Shown in pieces: positions 9,025 through 16,564 of a stretch of DNA of 64,000 nucleotides; position 1 is the stretch's first letter; each line of letters opens with the position of its first letter. The translations under genes and the position numbers were made by a program. This DNA comes from Methanoregula sp. (GTDB lineage: Archaea; Halobacteriota; Methanomicrobia; Methanomicrobiales; Methanospirillaceae). The notes under the pieces were generated by a model that was given only the letters and a program-made list of their open reading frames with translations, did no database searches and had not been told where the DNA came from. The DNA lies in NCBI RefSeq assembly GCF_023227875.1, contig NZ_JALOCH010000012.1, forward strand, positions 14,403 to 78,402, given 5' to 3'.

Positions 9025-10781
9025 AAGGAAAACAATCACAAGAAAAGAAACAAGGGGTCCTGAAAAGGATCGCCGGCCCTGTCGTTACGGCAGTCAACCT
9101 TGACGCCCACATGTACGATGTGGTGAAGGTCGGCAAAGAAGAGCTGATGGGAGAAGTCATCAAGATCGAGGGCGCAAACGTTATTATCCAGGTGTACGAG
9201 GATACTTCGGGTATCCGGCCGGGCGAACCGGTCTCCAACACCGGCCTCTCGCTTGCCGTTGAACTGGGTCCGGGCCTCCTGACCAGTATCTACGACGGTA
9301 TCCAGCGCCCGCTCTCGGTGCTCGTCGACAAGATGGGCAACTTCATCGAGCGCGGTGTCTCGGCACCGGGGCTCTCCCATGAAAAGAAGTGGACGTTCAA
9401 GCCTGTCGTCAAGACCGGTCAGAAGATCGAGCCGGGCGCTATCCTTGGTGAGGTTCAGGAAACCAACATCGTCCATAAGGTCATGCTTCCCCCCAATGCA
9501 AAGCCGGGGACGGTCAAGACCATCAAGAGCGGGGACTTCACCGTTGACGAGATCATCTGCGTTCTCGAAGACGGCCGCGAGTACCCGATGATCCAGCGCT
9601 GGCCGGTCCGTGTGCCCCGTCCCGTAAAAGAGAAGCTGAACCCGACGATCCCCCTGATCACCGGTCAGCGGATCCTTGACGGGCTCTTCCCGATTGCAAA
9701 GGGCGGCACTGCCGCAATTCCCGGCCCGTTCGGGAGCGGCAAGACCGTTACCCAACAGCAGCTGGCCAAGTGGTCGGATGCCGAGATCGTGGTCTACATC
9801 GGCTGCGGAGAACGCGGCAACGAGATGACGGAAGTTCTTACCGAATTCCCGCACCTTGAAGACCCGAAAAGCGGAAAGCCCCTCATGGAGCGGACGGTGC
9901 TCATTGCAAACACCTCCAACATGCCGGTGGCTGCCCGTGAAGCATCCGTGTACACCGGTATTACCATCGCGGAGTACTTCCGTGACATGGGCTATGATGT
10001 CTCCCTGATGGCTGACTCGACCTCCCGATGGGCAGAAGCCATGCGTGAGATCTCCAGTCGTCTTGAAGAGATGCCCGGTGAAGAAGGGTATCCCGCATAC
10101 CTTGCAGCCCGGCTCTCGGAGTTCTACGAGCGTGCAGGTCTTGTCACCGCCCTCAACGGCGCCGGTGGTTCCGTCTCGGTTATCGGGGCAGTTTCCCCGC
10201 CTGGCGGAGACTTCTCGGAGCCGGTCACCCAGAACACCCTGCGTATCGTCAAGGTCTTCTGGGCACTGGATGCAAAACTCTCCCAGCGCCGGCATTTCCC
10301 GGCCATCAACTGGCTCAACTCCTACTCGCTGTATCTCGAGACCCTCCAGGACTACTATGACAAAGAAGTCTCACCCGAGTGGAACAAGATCCGGTCGTGG
10401 GCCATGGAAGTCCTCCAGAAGGAAGCAGAACTGCAGGAGATCGTGCAGCTCGTCGGTTCCGACGCCCTGCCCGAGTCAGAACAGGTGACCATCGAAGTCG
10501 CCCGTATGATCCGTGAGATCTTTCTCCAGCAGAACGCGTACGATGCGGTCGACACATTCTGTGACATGACCAAGCAGTACGATATGATGAAATCGATCAA
10601 GCTCTTCGCAGACCTTGCCTACGCGGCCCAGCTCGCTGGTGTCAGCCCGGCCCAGATCAACACGGTCCAGTCAAAGAACGAGCTGCCCCAGATCAAGTTC
10701 ATCAAGGACTACAAGCCCGAACTGGCGAAGATCGAGAAGCAGATGGACACTGAGTTCAACACCCTGAGGTCGGCAGCATGA
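9015..10781 (+). CDS. atpA: A-type ATP synthase catalytic subunit A
   Basis: This is the catalytic subunit of the A1 head. The P-loop GPFGSGKT lies at about residues 237-244, followed by YIGCGERGNEMTEVL and the SLMADSTSRWAEAMREIS region. The subunit-A-specific non-homologous insert lies ahead of the P-loop. The 588-residue length fits. A GTG start overlapping atpF was chosen; it adds a short lysine-rich N-terminal extension before the conserved GVLKRIAGPVV. An internal start is possible. The last four bases overlap atpB (ATGA). Confidence 0.96.
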   Translation: MEVKGKQSQEKKQGVLKRIAGPVVTAVNLDAHMYDVVKVGKEELMGEVIKIEGANVIIQVYEDTSGIRPGEPVSNTGLSLAVELGPGLLTSIYDGIQRPLSVLVDKMGNFIERGVSAPGLSHEKKWTFKPVVKTGQKIEPGAILGEVQETNIVHKVMLPPNAKPGTVKTIKSGDFTVDEIICVLEDGREYPMIQRWPVRVPRPVKEKLNPTIPLITGQRILDGLFPIAKGGTAAIPGPFGSGKTVTQQQLAKWSDAEIVVYIGCGERGNEMTEVLTEFPHLEDPKSGKPLMERTVLIANTSNMPVAAREASVYTGITIAEYFRDMGYDVSLMADSTSRWAEAMREISSRLEEMPGEEGYPAYLAARLSEFYERAGLVTALNGAGGSVSVIGAVSPPGGDFSEPVTQNTLRIVKVFWALDAKLSQRRHFPAINWLNSYSLYLETLQDYYDKEVSPEWNKIRSWAMEVLQKEAELQEIVQLVGSDALPESEQVTIEVARMIREIFLQQNAYDAVDTFCDMTKQYDMMKSIKLFADLAYAAQLAGVSPAQINTVQSKNELPQIKFIKDYKPELAKIEKQMDTEFNTLRSAA

Positions 10782-12166
10782 AGGAATACAGGACGATTAG
10801 TAAGATTGCCGGTCCTCTCGTTTTCGTCGAGAAGACCGAACCCGTTGCCTACGGGGAACTCGTGAACATAGTCCTTTACGATGGAACGATCAAGCGCGGT
10901 CAGGTCCTCGACACGAGCGATGAACTCGTCGTTGTCCAGATCTTTGAGACTACGACCGGTATCGGCAGGGACAGTGGCGTCCGGTTCACCGGCGAGACCA
11001 TCAAGATGCCGGTCGGCAAGGACATGCTCGGCCGTATCCTGTCCGGTGGCGGTAAGCCAATCGACGGTGGTCCTGAGATTATTCCGGAGAAGCGCCTCGA
11101 CATCACTGGTGCGGCTATCAACCCGTACGCCCGTGGCATGCCGGCGGATTTCATCCAGACCGGTATCTCGACCATCGACGGTACAAACACTCTTGTCCGT
11201 GGCCAGAAGCTCCCGATCTTCTCGGGTGCAGGACTTCCGCATAACAATGTTGCGCTCCAGATTGCCCGTCAGGCAAAGGTTCCCGGCTCGACCGAGAGTT
11301 TCGCCGTGGTCTTTGCTGCCATGGGTATCACCAAGGAAGAAGCGAACTACTTCATGGCCGACTTCGAGCGCACGGGGGCCCTCGAACACGCTGTCGTTTT
11401 CCTCAACCTTGCGGATGACCCGGCAGTTGAGCGTATCATCACCCCGCGTCTCGCCCTGACCACCGCTGAATACCTTGCCTTCGAGCTCGGTATGCACGTG
11501 CTGGTTATCTTAACGGATATGACCAACTATTGTGAAGCACTCCGTCAGATCGGTGCGGCCCGTGAAGAAGTGCCCGGCCGCCGTGGCTACCCGGGTTACA
11601 TGTACACGGATCTCGCCTGTATCTACGAGCGTGCCGGCATGATCAAGGGTCAGAAGGGTTCTGTTACCCAAATCCCGATCCTGACCATGCCCGGTGACGA
11701 TATCACCCACCCGATCCCTGACCTGACCGGTTATATTACCGAAGGCCAGATCGTGGTCAACCGTGACCTTCACCGCAAGGGTATCTACCCGCCCATCAAC
11801 GTGCTGCCCTCGCTGTCACGGTTGATGAACCTCGGTATCGGACCGGGGAAGACCCGTGAGGACCACAAGAAGGTCTCCGACCAGATGTACGCAGGGTACG
11901 CAGAAGGCAACGACCTCCGCGGCCTCGTGGCCATTGTCGGGAAGGACGCCCTCTCCGAACGCGACCGCCTGCTCTTAGAGTTCGCCGATCTCTTCGAGAA
12001 CCGCTTCGTGCGGCAGGGCTACGATGAGGACCGCACCATCGAGGATACCTTAACCATCGGCTGGGAACTCCTCTCGACGCTGCCGGTTGAGCAGCTGACC
12101 CGTATCGACCGCGACCTCATCAACAAGTACCACCCGAAGCTCAAGTCCGGTGCAAAGAAGGAGTAA
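10778..12166 (+). CDS. atpB: A-type ATP synthase regulatory subunit B
   Basis: This is the non-catalytic nucleotide-binding subunit of the A1 head, alternating with subunit A in the hexamer. It has the family N-terminus ISKIAGPLVFVE and the degenerate P-loop region FSGAGLPHNN in place of a true Walker A, as known for B subunits. The segment PGRRGYPGYMYTDLA and the C-terminal helical domain are present, and the length of 462 residues is normal. The start overlaps the atpA stop. Confidence 0.96.
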   Translation: MKEYRTISKIAGPLVFVEKTEPVAYGELVNIVLYDGTIKRGQVLDTSDELVVVQIFETTTGIGRDSGVRFTGETIKMPVGKDMLGRILSGGGKPIDGGPEIIPEKRLDITGAAINPYARGMPADFIQTGISTIDGTNTLVRGQKLPIFSGAGLPHNNVALQIARQAKVPGSTESFAVVFAAMGITKEEANYFMADFERTGALEHAVVFLNLADDPAVERIITPRLALTTAEYLAFELGMHVLVILTDMTNYCEALRQIGAAREEVPGRRGYPGYMYTDLACIYERAGMIKGQKGSVTQIPILTMPGDDITHPIPDLTGYITEGQIVVNRDLHRKGIYPPINVLPSLSRLMNLGIGPGKTREDHKKVSDQMYAGYAEGNDLRGLVAIVGKDALSERDRLLLEFADLFENRFVRQGYDEDRTIEDTLTIGWELLSTLPVEQLTRIDRDLINKYHPKLKSGAKKE

Positions 12167-12170
12167 ATCC

Positions 12171-12800
12171 ATGGCGCTGCGCGATATCAAGCCAACCCGT
12201 TCGGAACTGATCAACCTGAAGAGGAAGATCCAGCTCTCCGAGCGCGGCTACAAGATCCTCAAGATGAAGCGCGATGGACTGATCCTTGAATTTTTCAAGG
12301 TACTCGCAGATGCAAAGGACTGTAAGGGAGACCTTCTCCAGAAGCATGCCCGCGCTGTCGAGATGATGGCACTCGCGAACACCGTTGAAGGAGCGATCGG
12401 GGTGAAATCCGCGGCGTTTTCCGTCAAGGAAGTGCCGCAGATCGCCTTAAAGAGCAAGAACATCATGGGCGTTGTCGTGCCCCAGATCGAGTCCTCGAAA
12501 GTCCGCAAGACTCTCGCTGACCGCGGCTACGGTGTCCTTGGGACGTCGACCGTCATTGACGAGACCGCATCGGCATTCGAGGAGCTCGTGGAAGCGATCA
12601 TCACAAGTGCCGAGATTGAGACCACGATGAAGCGCCTGCTCGACGAGATCGAGAAGACCAAGCGCCGTGTCAATGCGCTGGAATTCAAGGTGATCCCCGA
12701 GCTTACCGCAGCACGGGACTTCATCAAGATGCGCCTTGACGAGATGGAACGCGAAGAGCTCTTCCGGATGAAGAAGATCAAATCCCGGAATACCGCATAA
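12171..12800 (+). CDS. atpD: A-type ATP synthase subunit D (central shaft)
   Basis: Subunit D is the central rotor shaft. The 209-residue product is a long antiparallel coiled coil with the family N-terminus IKPTRSELINLKRKI and C-terminal segment RRVNALEFKVIPEL. The ATG at 12171 lies four bases after the atpB stop, preceded by AAGGAG; the upstream in-frame codons at 12150 inside atpB were rejected. No subunit G gene follows; pgk is next, separated by a T-rich stretch. Confidence 0.95.
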   Translation: MALRDIKPTRSELINLKRKIQLSERGYKILKMKRDGLILEFFKVLADAKDCKGDLLQKHARAVEMMALANTVEGAIGVKSAAFSVKEVPQIALKSKNIMGVVVPQIESSKVRKTLADRGYGVLGTSTVIDETASAFEELVEAIITSAEIETTMKRLLDEIEKTKRRVNALEFKVIPELTAARDFIKMRLDEMEREELFRMKKIKSRNTA

Positions 12801-12821
12801 TTTTTTTAAAGGGGCGTACCG

Positions 12822-14036
12822 ATGCCGATTGGAACGATAAAGGACCTGGGAGCTGAGGGAAAAACCGTTCTCCTCCGGCTCGACCTCAACTCCCCTATCG
12901 ATCCCACATCCAGCCTTATTCTCGATGACAAGCGGTTCCGGGAACACCTCCCGACCATCCGTGCCCTTGAAAAAAGCCGGGTCGCGATCATTACCCACCA
13001 GAGCAGGCCCGGGAAGAAAGACTTCACCACCCTTGAGTCCCATGCAGACAAACTCGAACAGCTGCTGGGCAGACCTGTTACCTACGTAGACAGCATCTTC
13101 GGGCGCCATGCCCGGGAAGCGGTGAACGGGATGAAGGTTGGCGATGTGGTGATGCTCGAGAACGTCCGGTTCAATGCAGAGGAGAACCTCACCCTCAAAC
13201 CGGAAGAAGCGAAAAAGACCCATCTTATCCGGAAGCTCTCGTCCCTGGGGGACGTGTTCGTCAACGATGCCTTTGGTACTGCCCACCGTTCGCAGCCCAC
13301 GATCGTCGGCCTGCCCCTTGCCATGCGATCGGCAGGGGGGCTCCTCATGGAGAAGGAAGTCTCCACCCTGTCACGCGTCTTCTCCGGCGCTCCCCGCCCT
13401 GTCTGCATGGTGCTCGGCGGCACGAAGGTGGACGACTCCATCAACGTTGCCCGGCACGTGCTGGACACCGGTATCGCGGACCAGGTGATCGTGATCGGCG
13501 TGGTCGCAAATGTCTTCCTGATCGCGGCTGGCTATAATATCGGTAAACCCTCCACGCAGCTGATTGCCCAGCTCAAGTACCAGCCGGAGATCGAGAAGGC
13601 AAAGGAGATCCTCTCCCGCCACCGTGACCGTGTCGTGATGCCGGAGTCCGTGGCCGTCCGGCAGGACAACCGCCGCGTTGAATACGATATCGGGAAGATC
13701 CCCGATGACGCCCCGGTACTCGACCTCGGGATGGATGCCATCGCCTCGCTTGTCCAGGACATCAAGAAAGCCGGGACCGTGGTCTTCAACGGCCCGGCCG
13801 GTGTCTTCGAGGATGCCGATTTTGCCACCGGCACCTTCGAACTCCTCCGGGCTGCAGCGAATGTCGAGTTCTCTGTTATTGGTGGTGGACATACTGCTGC
13901 CGTGATCGAGAAACTGGGGATCGAACAGGACTTCACCCACATCTCGACCGGCGGCGGGGCCTGCATCGAGTTTTTGACCGGCAAGAAACTGCCAGCGGTT
14001 GATGCTCTCGAGCAGTCAAAAAAGATTTTTGGATAA
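12822..14036 (+). CDS. pgk: Phosphoglycerate kinase
   Basis: This enzyme interconverts 1,3-bisphosphoglycerate and 3-phosphoglycerate, used by methanogens mainly in gluconeogenesis. The sequence shows the N-terminal VLLRLDLNSPID motif, the substrate-binding THQSRPG region, the ENVRFNAEE motif, and C-terminal FNGPAGVFED and GGGHTAA nucleotide-binding loops. The length of 404 residues is typical of archaeal forms. It lies 21 bases after atpD with only a seven-T run between, so it may be transcribed from the ATP synthase promoter at least in part. An AAAGGGGCG ribosome-binding site precedes the ATG. Confidence 0.97.
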   Translation: MPIGTIKDLGAEGKTVLLRLDLNSPIDPTSSLILDDKRFREHLPTIRALEKSRVAIITHQSRPGKKDFTTLESHADKLEQLLGRPVTYVDSIFGRHAREAVNGMKVGDVVMLENVRFNAEENLTLKPEEAKKTHLIRKLSSLGDVFVNDAFGTAHRSQPTIVGLPLAMRSAGGLLMEKEVSTLSRVFSGAPRPVCMVLGGTKVDDSINVARHVLDTGIADQVIVIGVVANVFLIAAGYNIGKPSTQLIAQLKYQPEIEKAKEILSRHRDRVVMPESVAVRQDNRRVEYDIGKIPDDAPVLDLGMDAIASLVQDIKKAGTVVFNGPAGVFEDADFATGTFELLRAAANVEFSVIGGGHTAAVIEKLGIEQDFTHISTGGGACIEFLTGKKLPAVDALEQSKKIFG

Positions 14037-14041
14037 TATTA

Positions 14042-14536
14042 TTAGTCTTTTTTCGATATCGTGTCCAGCATGATACCGGTGAGGAAGTTACTCTGTCGTT
14101 TTCGTGATACGATGGCCGGTTGTTCGTATCCCTGCTGGGAAATGGTGACAATCTCGTCCTGTGTGCCGATCTGAAGTACCGGTTTCTCGATCCGGTTCTG
14201 TCTGCTCCGCATGGTGGAAAGGACTGCAAATGAGAATCCGAGCGCTGTGAACATGAACAGGCAGCCTGCAAAGAGCGTGGTGATGCCGAGGATGAGGCCG
14301 AACCGGGTCTCCTGGATAACCGCCCAGATACCGATGATAAACAGCACCCAGAAGATGAGGACTGCAATCTTTGTGGACTCGATGGGGCTGGCGAGGCTGC
14401 GTTCGCGTTTTGATTCATCGCCTATGGGGAACCGGTCGATCATCTTTCCGAGGGCAAGGAGTGCGATACTGCAGCCAATGGCAAAGACACCGACAATCGG
14501 CAGGAGTAATAGAAGTATTTCGTTTATGATGCTCAC
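14042..14536 (-). CDS. Membrane protein of unknown function, 164 aa
   Basis: The product has three or four membrane helices near residues 5-30, 55-75, 77-98 and possibly 95-110, followed by a charged cytoplasmic-looking tail rich in Gln and Arg. I do not recognise the family. It is convergent with pgk (five bases apart) and divergent from the ribbon-helix-helix gene at 14685. No signal peptide, cysteine pair or enzymatic motif is visible. Confidence 0.65.
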   Translation of the reverse strand: MSIINEILLLLLPIVGVFAIGCSIALLALGKMIDRFPIGDESKRERSLASPIESTKIAVLIFWVLFIIGIWAVIQETRFGLILGITTLFAGCLFMFTALGFSFAVLSTMRSRQNRIEKPVLQIGTQDEIVTISQQGYEQPAIVSRKRQSNFLTGIMLDTISKKD

Positions 14537-14651
14537 CTCACGATAATCTCCCTTTAACTGCCGCGCTATAAAAAGGATTCTATAAGGATGCTTTAAGGAA
14601 TATACTTGGGAAAAAAGTATTCCTTACGGATTATTGCGGGCGATTAACAGC

Positions 14652-14659
14652 CTATTTAT
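14652..14659 (+). promoter_or_regulatory. TATA box of the RHH gene
   Basis: CTATTTATAG with core TATTTATA lies 26-33 bases before the ATG at 14685, the spacing expected if transcription starts at or within a few bases of the start codon (leaderless or nearly so). Confidence 0.55.
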
Positions 14660-14668
14660 AGTATTTTA

Positions 14669-14683
14669 CCCTACTTTTTAGGG
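14669..14683. promoter_or_regulatory. Inverted repeat over the RHH gene start
   Basis: CCCTA-CTTTT-TAGGG is a perfect 5-bp inverted repeat with a 5-base spacer. It ends one base before the ATG and covers the predicted transcription start. Position between TATA box and gene suggests a repressor site, plausibly autoregulatory since ribbon-helix-helix proteins often control their own promoters. Confidence 0.45.
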
Positions 14684-14684
14684 A

Positions 14685-14999
14685 ATGGCTGAAAAAGCAC
14701 CGGCGAGCCGCGGGGAGCGTGTTGCGATCTCTTACAAAATGCCCCCCAATATCTACGAGAAGGTCAATAAGCTCGTGTACGAGGAAAAGAAGTTCTCCAC
14801 GGTCTCGGACTGTATCACGCAAGCTTTATTATCCTTCGTCGATAATCACCACGATATGGGACAGTTCAAGGAGCTGTTCAAGGACTACATGTCATCTGAT
14901 GAGGGCCGGGAACTCATGAAAAATATGATGAAAGAAGTCCTGCTGGATGTGTTATCCCACCAGAAAATCGATACAAAAGATGCCAAGGGTAATTCATAG
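14685..14999 (+). CDS. Ribbon-helix-helix DNA-binding protein, 104 aa
   Basis: Residues 10-50 fit a ribbon-helix-helix fold: a short strand (RVAISYKMPP) that would lie in the major groove, then helices containing IYEKVNKLVYEEK and TVSDCITQALLSFVD. The rest is a charged helical tail rich in Met and Lys that may mediate oligomerisation. A transcription regulator role is inferred from the fold. There is no clear ribosome-binding site, and the TATA position predicts a leaderless message. An inverted repeat overlaps the start, suggesting self-control. No toxin gene is adjacent. Confidence 0.75.
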   Translation: MAEKAPASRGERVAISYKMPPNIYEKVNKLVYEEKKFSTVSDCITQALLSFVDNHHDMGQFKELFKDYMSSDEGRELMKNMMKEVLLDVLSHQKIDTKDAKGNS

Positions 15000-15077
15000 G
15001 TAACATTTCTCCCACTTCTTCCCGCCCCCCCCTGTAGCCTGCGTTATTGAAAAGCAACTGACTTTTACTGGTACACT

Positions 15078-15557
15078 ATGCAGATCCGTATTATTGCGGT
15101 TGGCAGGATCAAGGAGAAGTTCCTGCAGGAGGGCATTGCCGAGTACGAAAAGCGTCTCCGTCCCTATGCGAAGGTCCAGGTAATCGAAGTGCCCGAGGAG
15201 AAACGGCCGGCATCGGCATCCCCTTCCGTGGAACGGGTCGCGATGCAGAAGGAAGGGGAACGGATCCTTGCCGTGATCCCCGAAGGCTCGTTCGTTGTCG
15301 CACTTGCTATCCAGGGGGAAGACTGGTCGAGCACGGCCCTTGCCGAAGCAATCTCCCACTGGGAGATGGCGGGCCGGAACCAGGTTGCATTTATTATCGG
15401 AGGGGATCTCGGCCTCTCTCCTGCGGTCCTTGCCCGGAGCAGCCTGCGGCTCTCCTTATCCCGCATGACCTTCACGCACCCGATGGCCCGGCTCCTGCTC
15501 ATCGAGCAGATCTACCGGGCGTTCCGTATCCTCCGGGGCGAACCTTACCATAAATGA
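15078..15557 (+). CDS. rlmH: 23S rRNA (pseudouridine1915-N3)-methyltransferase RlmH
   Basis: RlmH is a SPOUT-class methyltransferase that methylates the pseudouridine in helix 69 of 23S rRNA in bacteria, with homologues in some archaea. The 159-residue product has the family N-terminus IRIIAVGRIKEKFLQEGIAEYEKRL, the knot-forming FIIGGDLGLS loop and the C-terminal HPMARLLLIEQIYRAFRILRGEPYHK-type ending, which is nearly invariant in the family. It stands alone between the RHH gene and a membrane-protein operon. Confidence 0.95.
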   Translation: MQIRIIAVGRIKEKFLQEGIAEYEKRLRPYAKVQVIEVPEEKRPASASPSVERVAMQKEGERILAVIPEGSFVVALAIQGEDWSSTALAEAISHWEMAGRNQVAFIIGGDLGLSPAVLARSSLRLSLSRMTFTHPMARLLLIEQIYRAFRILRGEPYHK

Positions 15558-15634
15558 CCTGCCACCCGGGTACTTAGGGAAAATACCGATATGTTTTTCT
15601 TATACAAGTGCTGAATTCGTCACAGGGAGGTCAT

Positions 15635-15973
15635 ATGGTCATCGAGATACTCTCATACAAAACCAGCATCCTCAACCCGCTGTTGAAGCTCCTCATCTTC
15701 ATCCTGTTCGCTATCGGTACCTGGTACTATTACCGGGCCTGGACGAAATTCGGGGGGAATCTGAAGACAATAGCCGGGGCTCTCATGTGCGGGGGCATTG
15801 CAGGATGCATCGGTGCCGGCGCCCGTTTTGCCGGAGATTTCCTTGTACAGTTCAAATGGCTCGAGAGCACCGGTGCCATCATCTTTGCCCTGGTCAGTGT
15901 CTATATTGCCTGGTCAGTCTATACGAACCTGTCAGAGATTGCAGAAGCCTTCGGGCTGGAAGGGGGGAAATAA
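15635..15973 (+). CDS. Small membrane protein, 112 aa
   Basis: This protein with three predicted membrane helices (about residues 12-30, 45-68 and 78-100) is of unrecognised family. The ATG at 15635 was chosen because GGGAGG lies four bases upstream; an upstream GTG at 15608 lacks such a site. The stop abuts the next gene's start, so 15635, 15974 and 16303 form a tight three-gene operon. The product may act with the other membrane protein of the operon. Confidence 0.72.
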   Translation: MVIEILSYKTSILNPLLKLLIFILFAIGTWYYYRAWTKFGGNLKTIAGALMCGGIAGCIGAGARFAGDFLVQFKWLESTGAIIFALVSVYIAWSVYTNLSEIAEAFGLEGGK

Positions 15974-16306
15974 ATGGTCGATCTCCTTGATTACAACACC
16001 AGCCCCCTCGTGCTTATCCTGAAAATTATCGTCCCGCTCATCTTCTTCGTAGTGCTGGGTTTTTATGTTTTTACCCGCAGGTATTATTCGGAGAAGATGC
16101 GGATCGTCATCGATTCCCTGATCCTGTTCGCCGCCTTTGCCCTCATCGCCGGTGGTCTCCGGATTTTTGCCGACGGGACGGAGTTCGGATTCACGAAAGA
16201 GTACTCCCTCCGGTGGCTCCAGTCCCTCGGATACGTTGCAGCTTCCGGCTGCTTTATCCTTGCCGGTTACCGGCTCCTGCACCTGTTCGAGGTGGAGAAA
16301 CCATGA
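15974..16306 (+). CDS. Small membrane protein, 110 aa
   Basis: Three hydrophobic helices (about residues 12-32, 43-62 and 82-102) make this an integral membrane protein. Topology resembles the upstream 112-residue neighbour, so the two may be distant paralogues forming a heteromer; this is inference. It starts directly after the upstream stop and its own stop overlaps the next ATG by four bases (ATGA). No function can be assigned. Confidence 0.72.
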   Translation: MVDLLDYNTSPLVLILKIIVPLIFFVVLGFYVFTRRYYSEKMRIVIDSLILFAAFALIAGGLRIFADGTEFGFTKEYSLRWLQSLGYVAASGCFILAGYRLLHLFEVEKP

Positions 16307-16533
16307 CGGAATACTCAGACCGGATCATGGGTGTCCTCGAACCGAAGATCGGGCGGGCCCTGGCACAGTCCGTGCTCAGGATAAAATGCAAGAAGCTCGG
16401 GATCACACCCGAAAATATCACTGCAGATACGGTCCCCGTCCTTGCTGATGACCTGTATGAGCCCCTCAGGATCTTTGCCGGGGAGGATTTTGCAAAATCC
16501 TTAACACTGCAGATCAAGGCGATCACTGCCTGA
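16303..16533 (+). CDS. Small soluble protein, 76 aa
   Basis: The ATG overlaps the stop of the preceding membrane-protein gene. The product is a compact soluble protein with a CKKLG motif and the segment ADDLYEPLRIFAGEDFA. It resembles small methanogen cytosolic proteins that may associate with a membrane partner or a signalling kinase; the next gene, convergent, encodes a histidine kinase. I do not recognise a named family. Confidence 0.65.
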   Translation: MTEYSDRIMGVLEPKIGRALAQSVLRIKCKKLGITPENITADTVPVLADDLYEPLRIFAGEDFAKSLTLQIKAITA

Positions 16534-16564
16534 CAATACGAATGGTCGGGATTAAAGGAATGTA

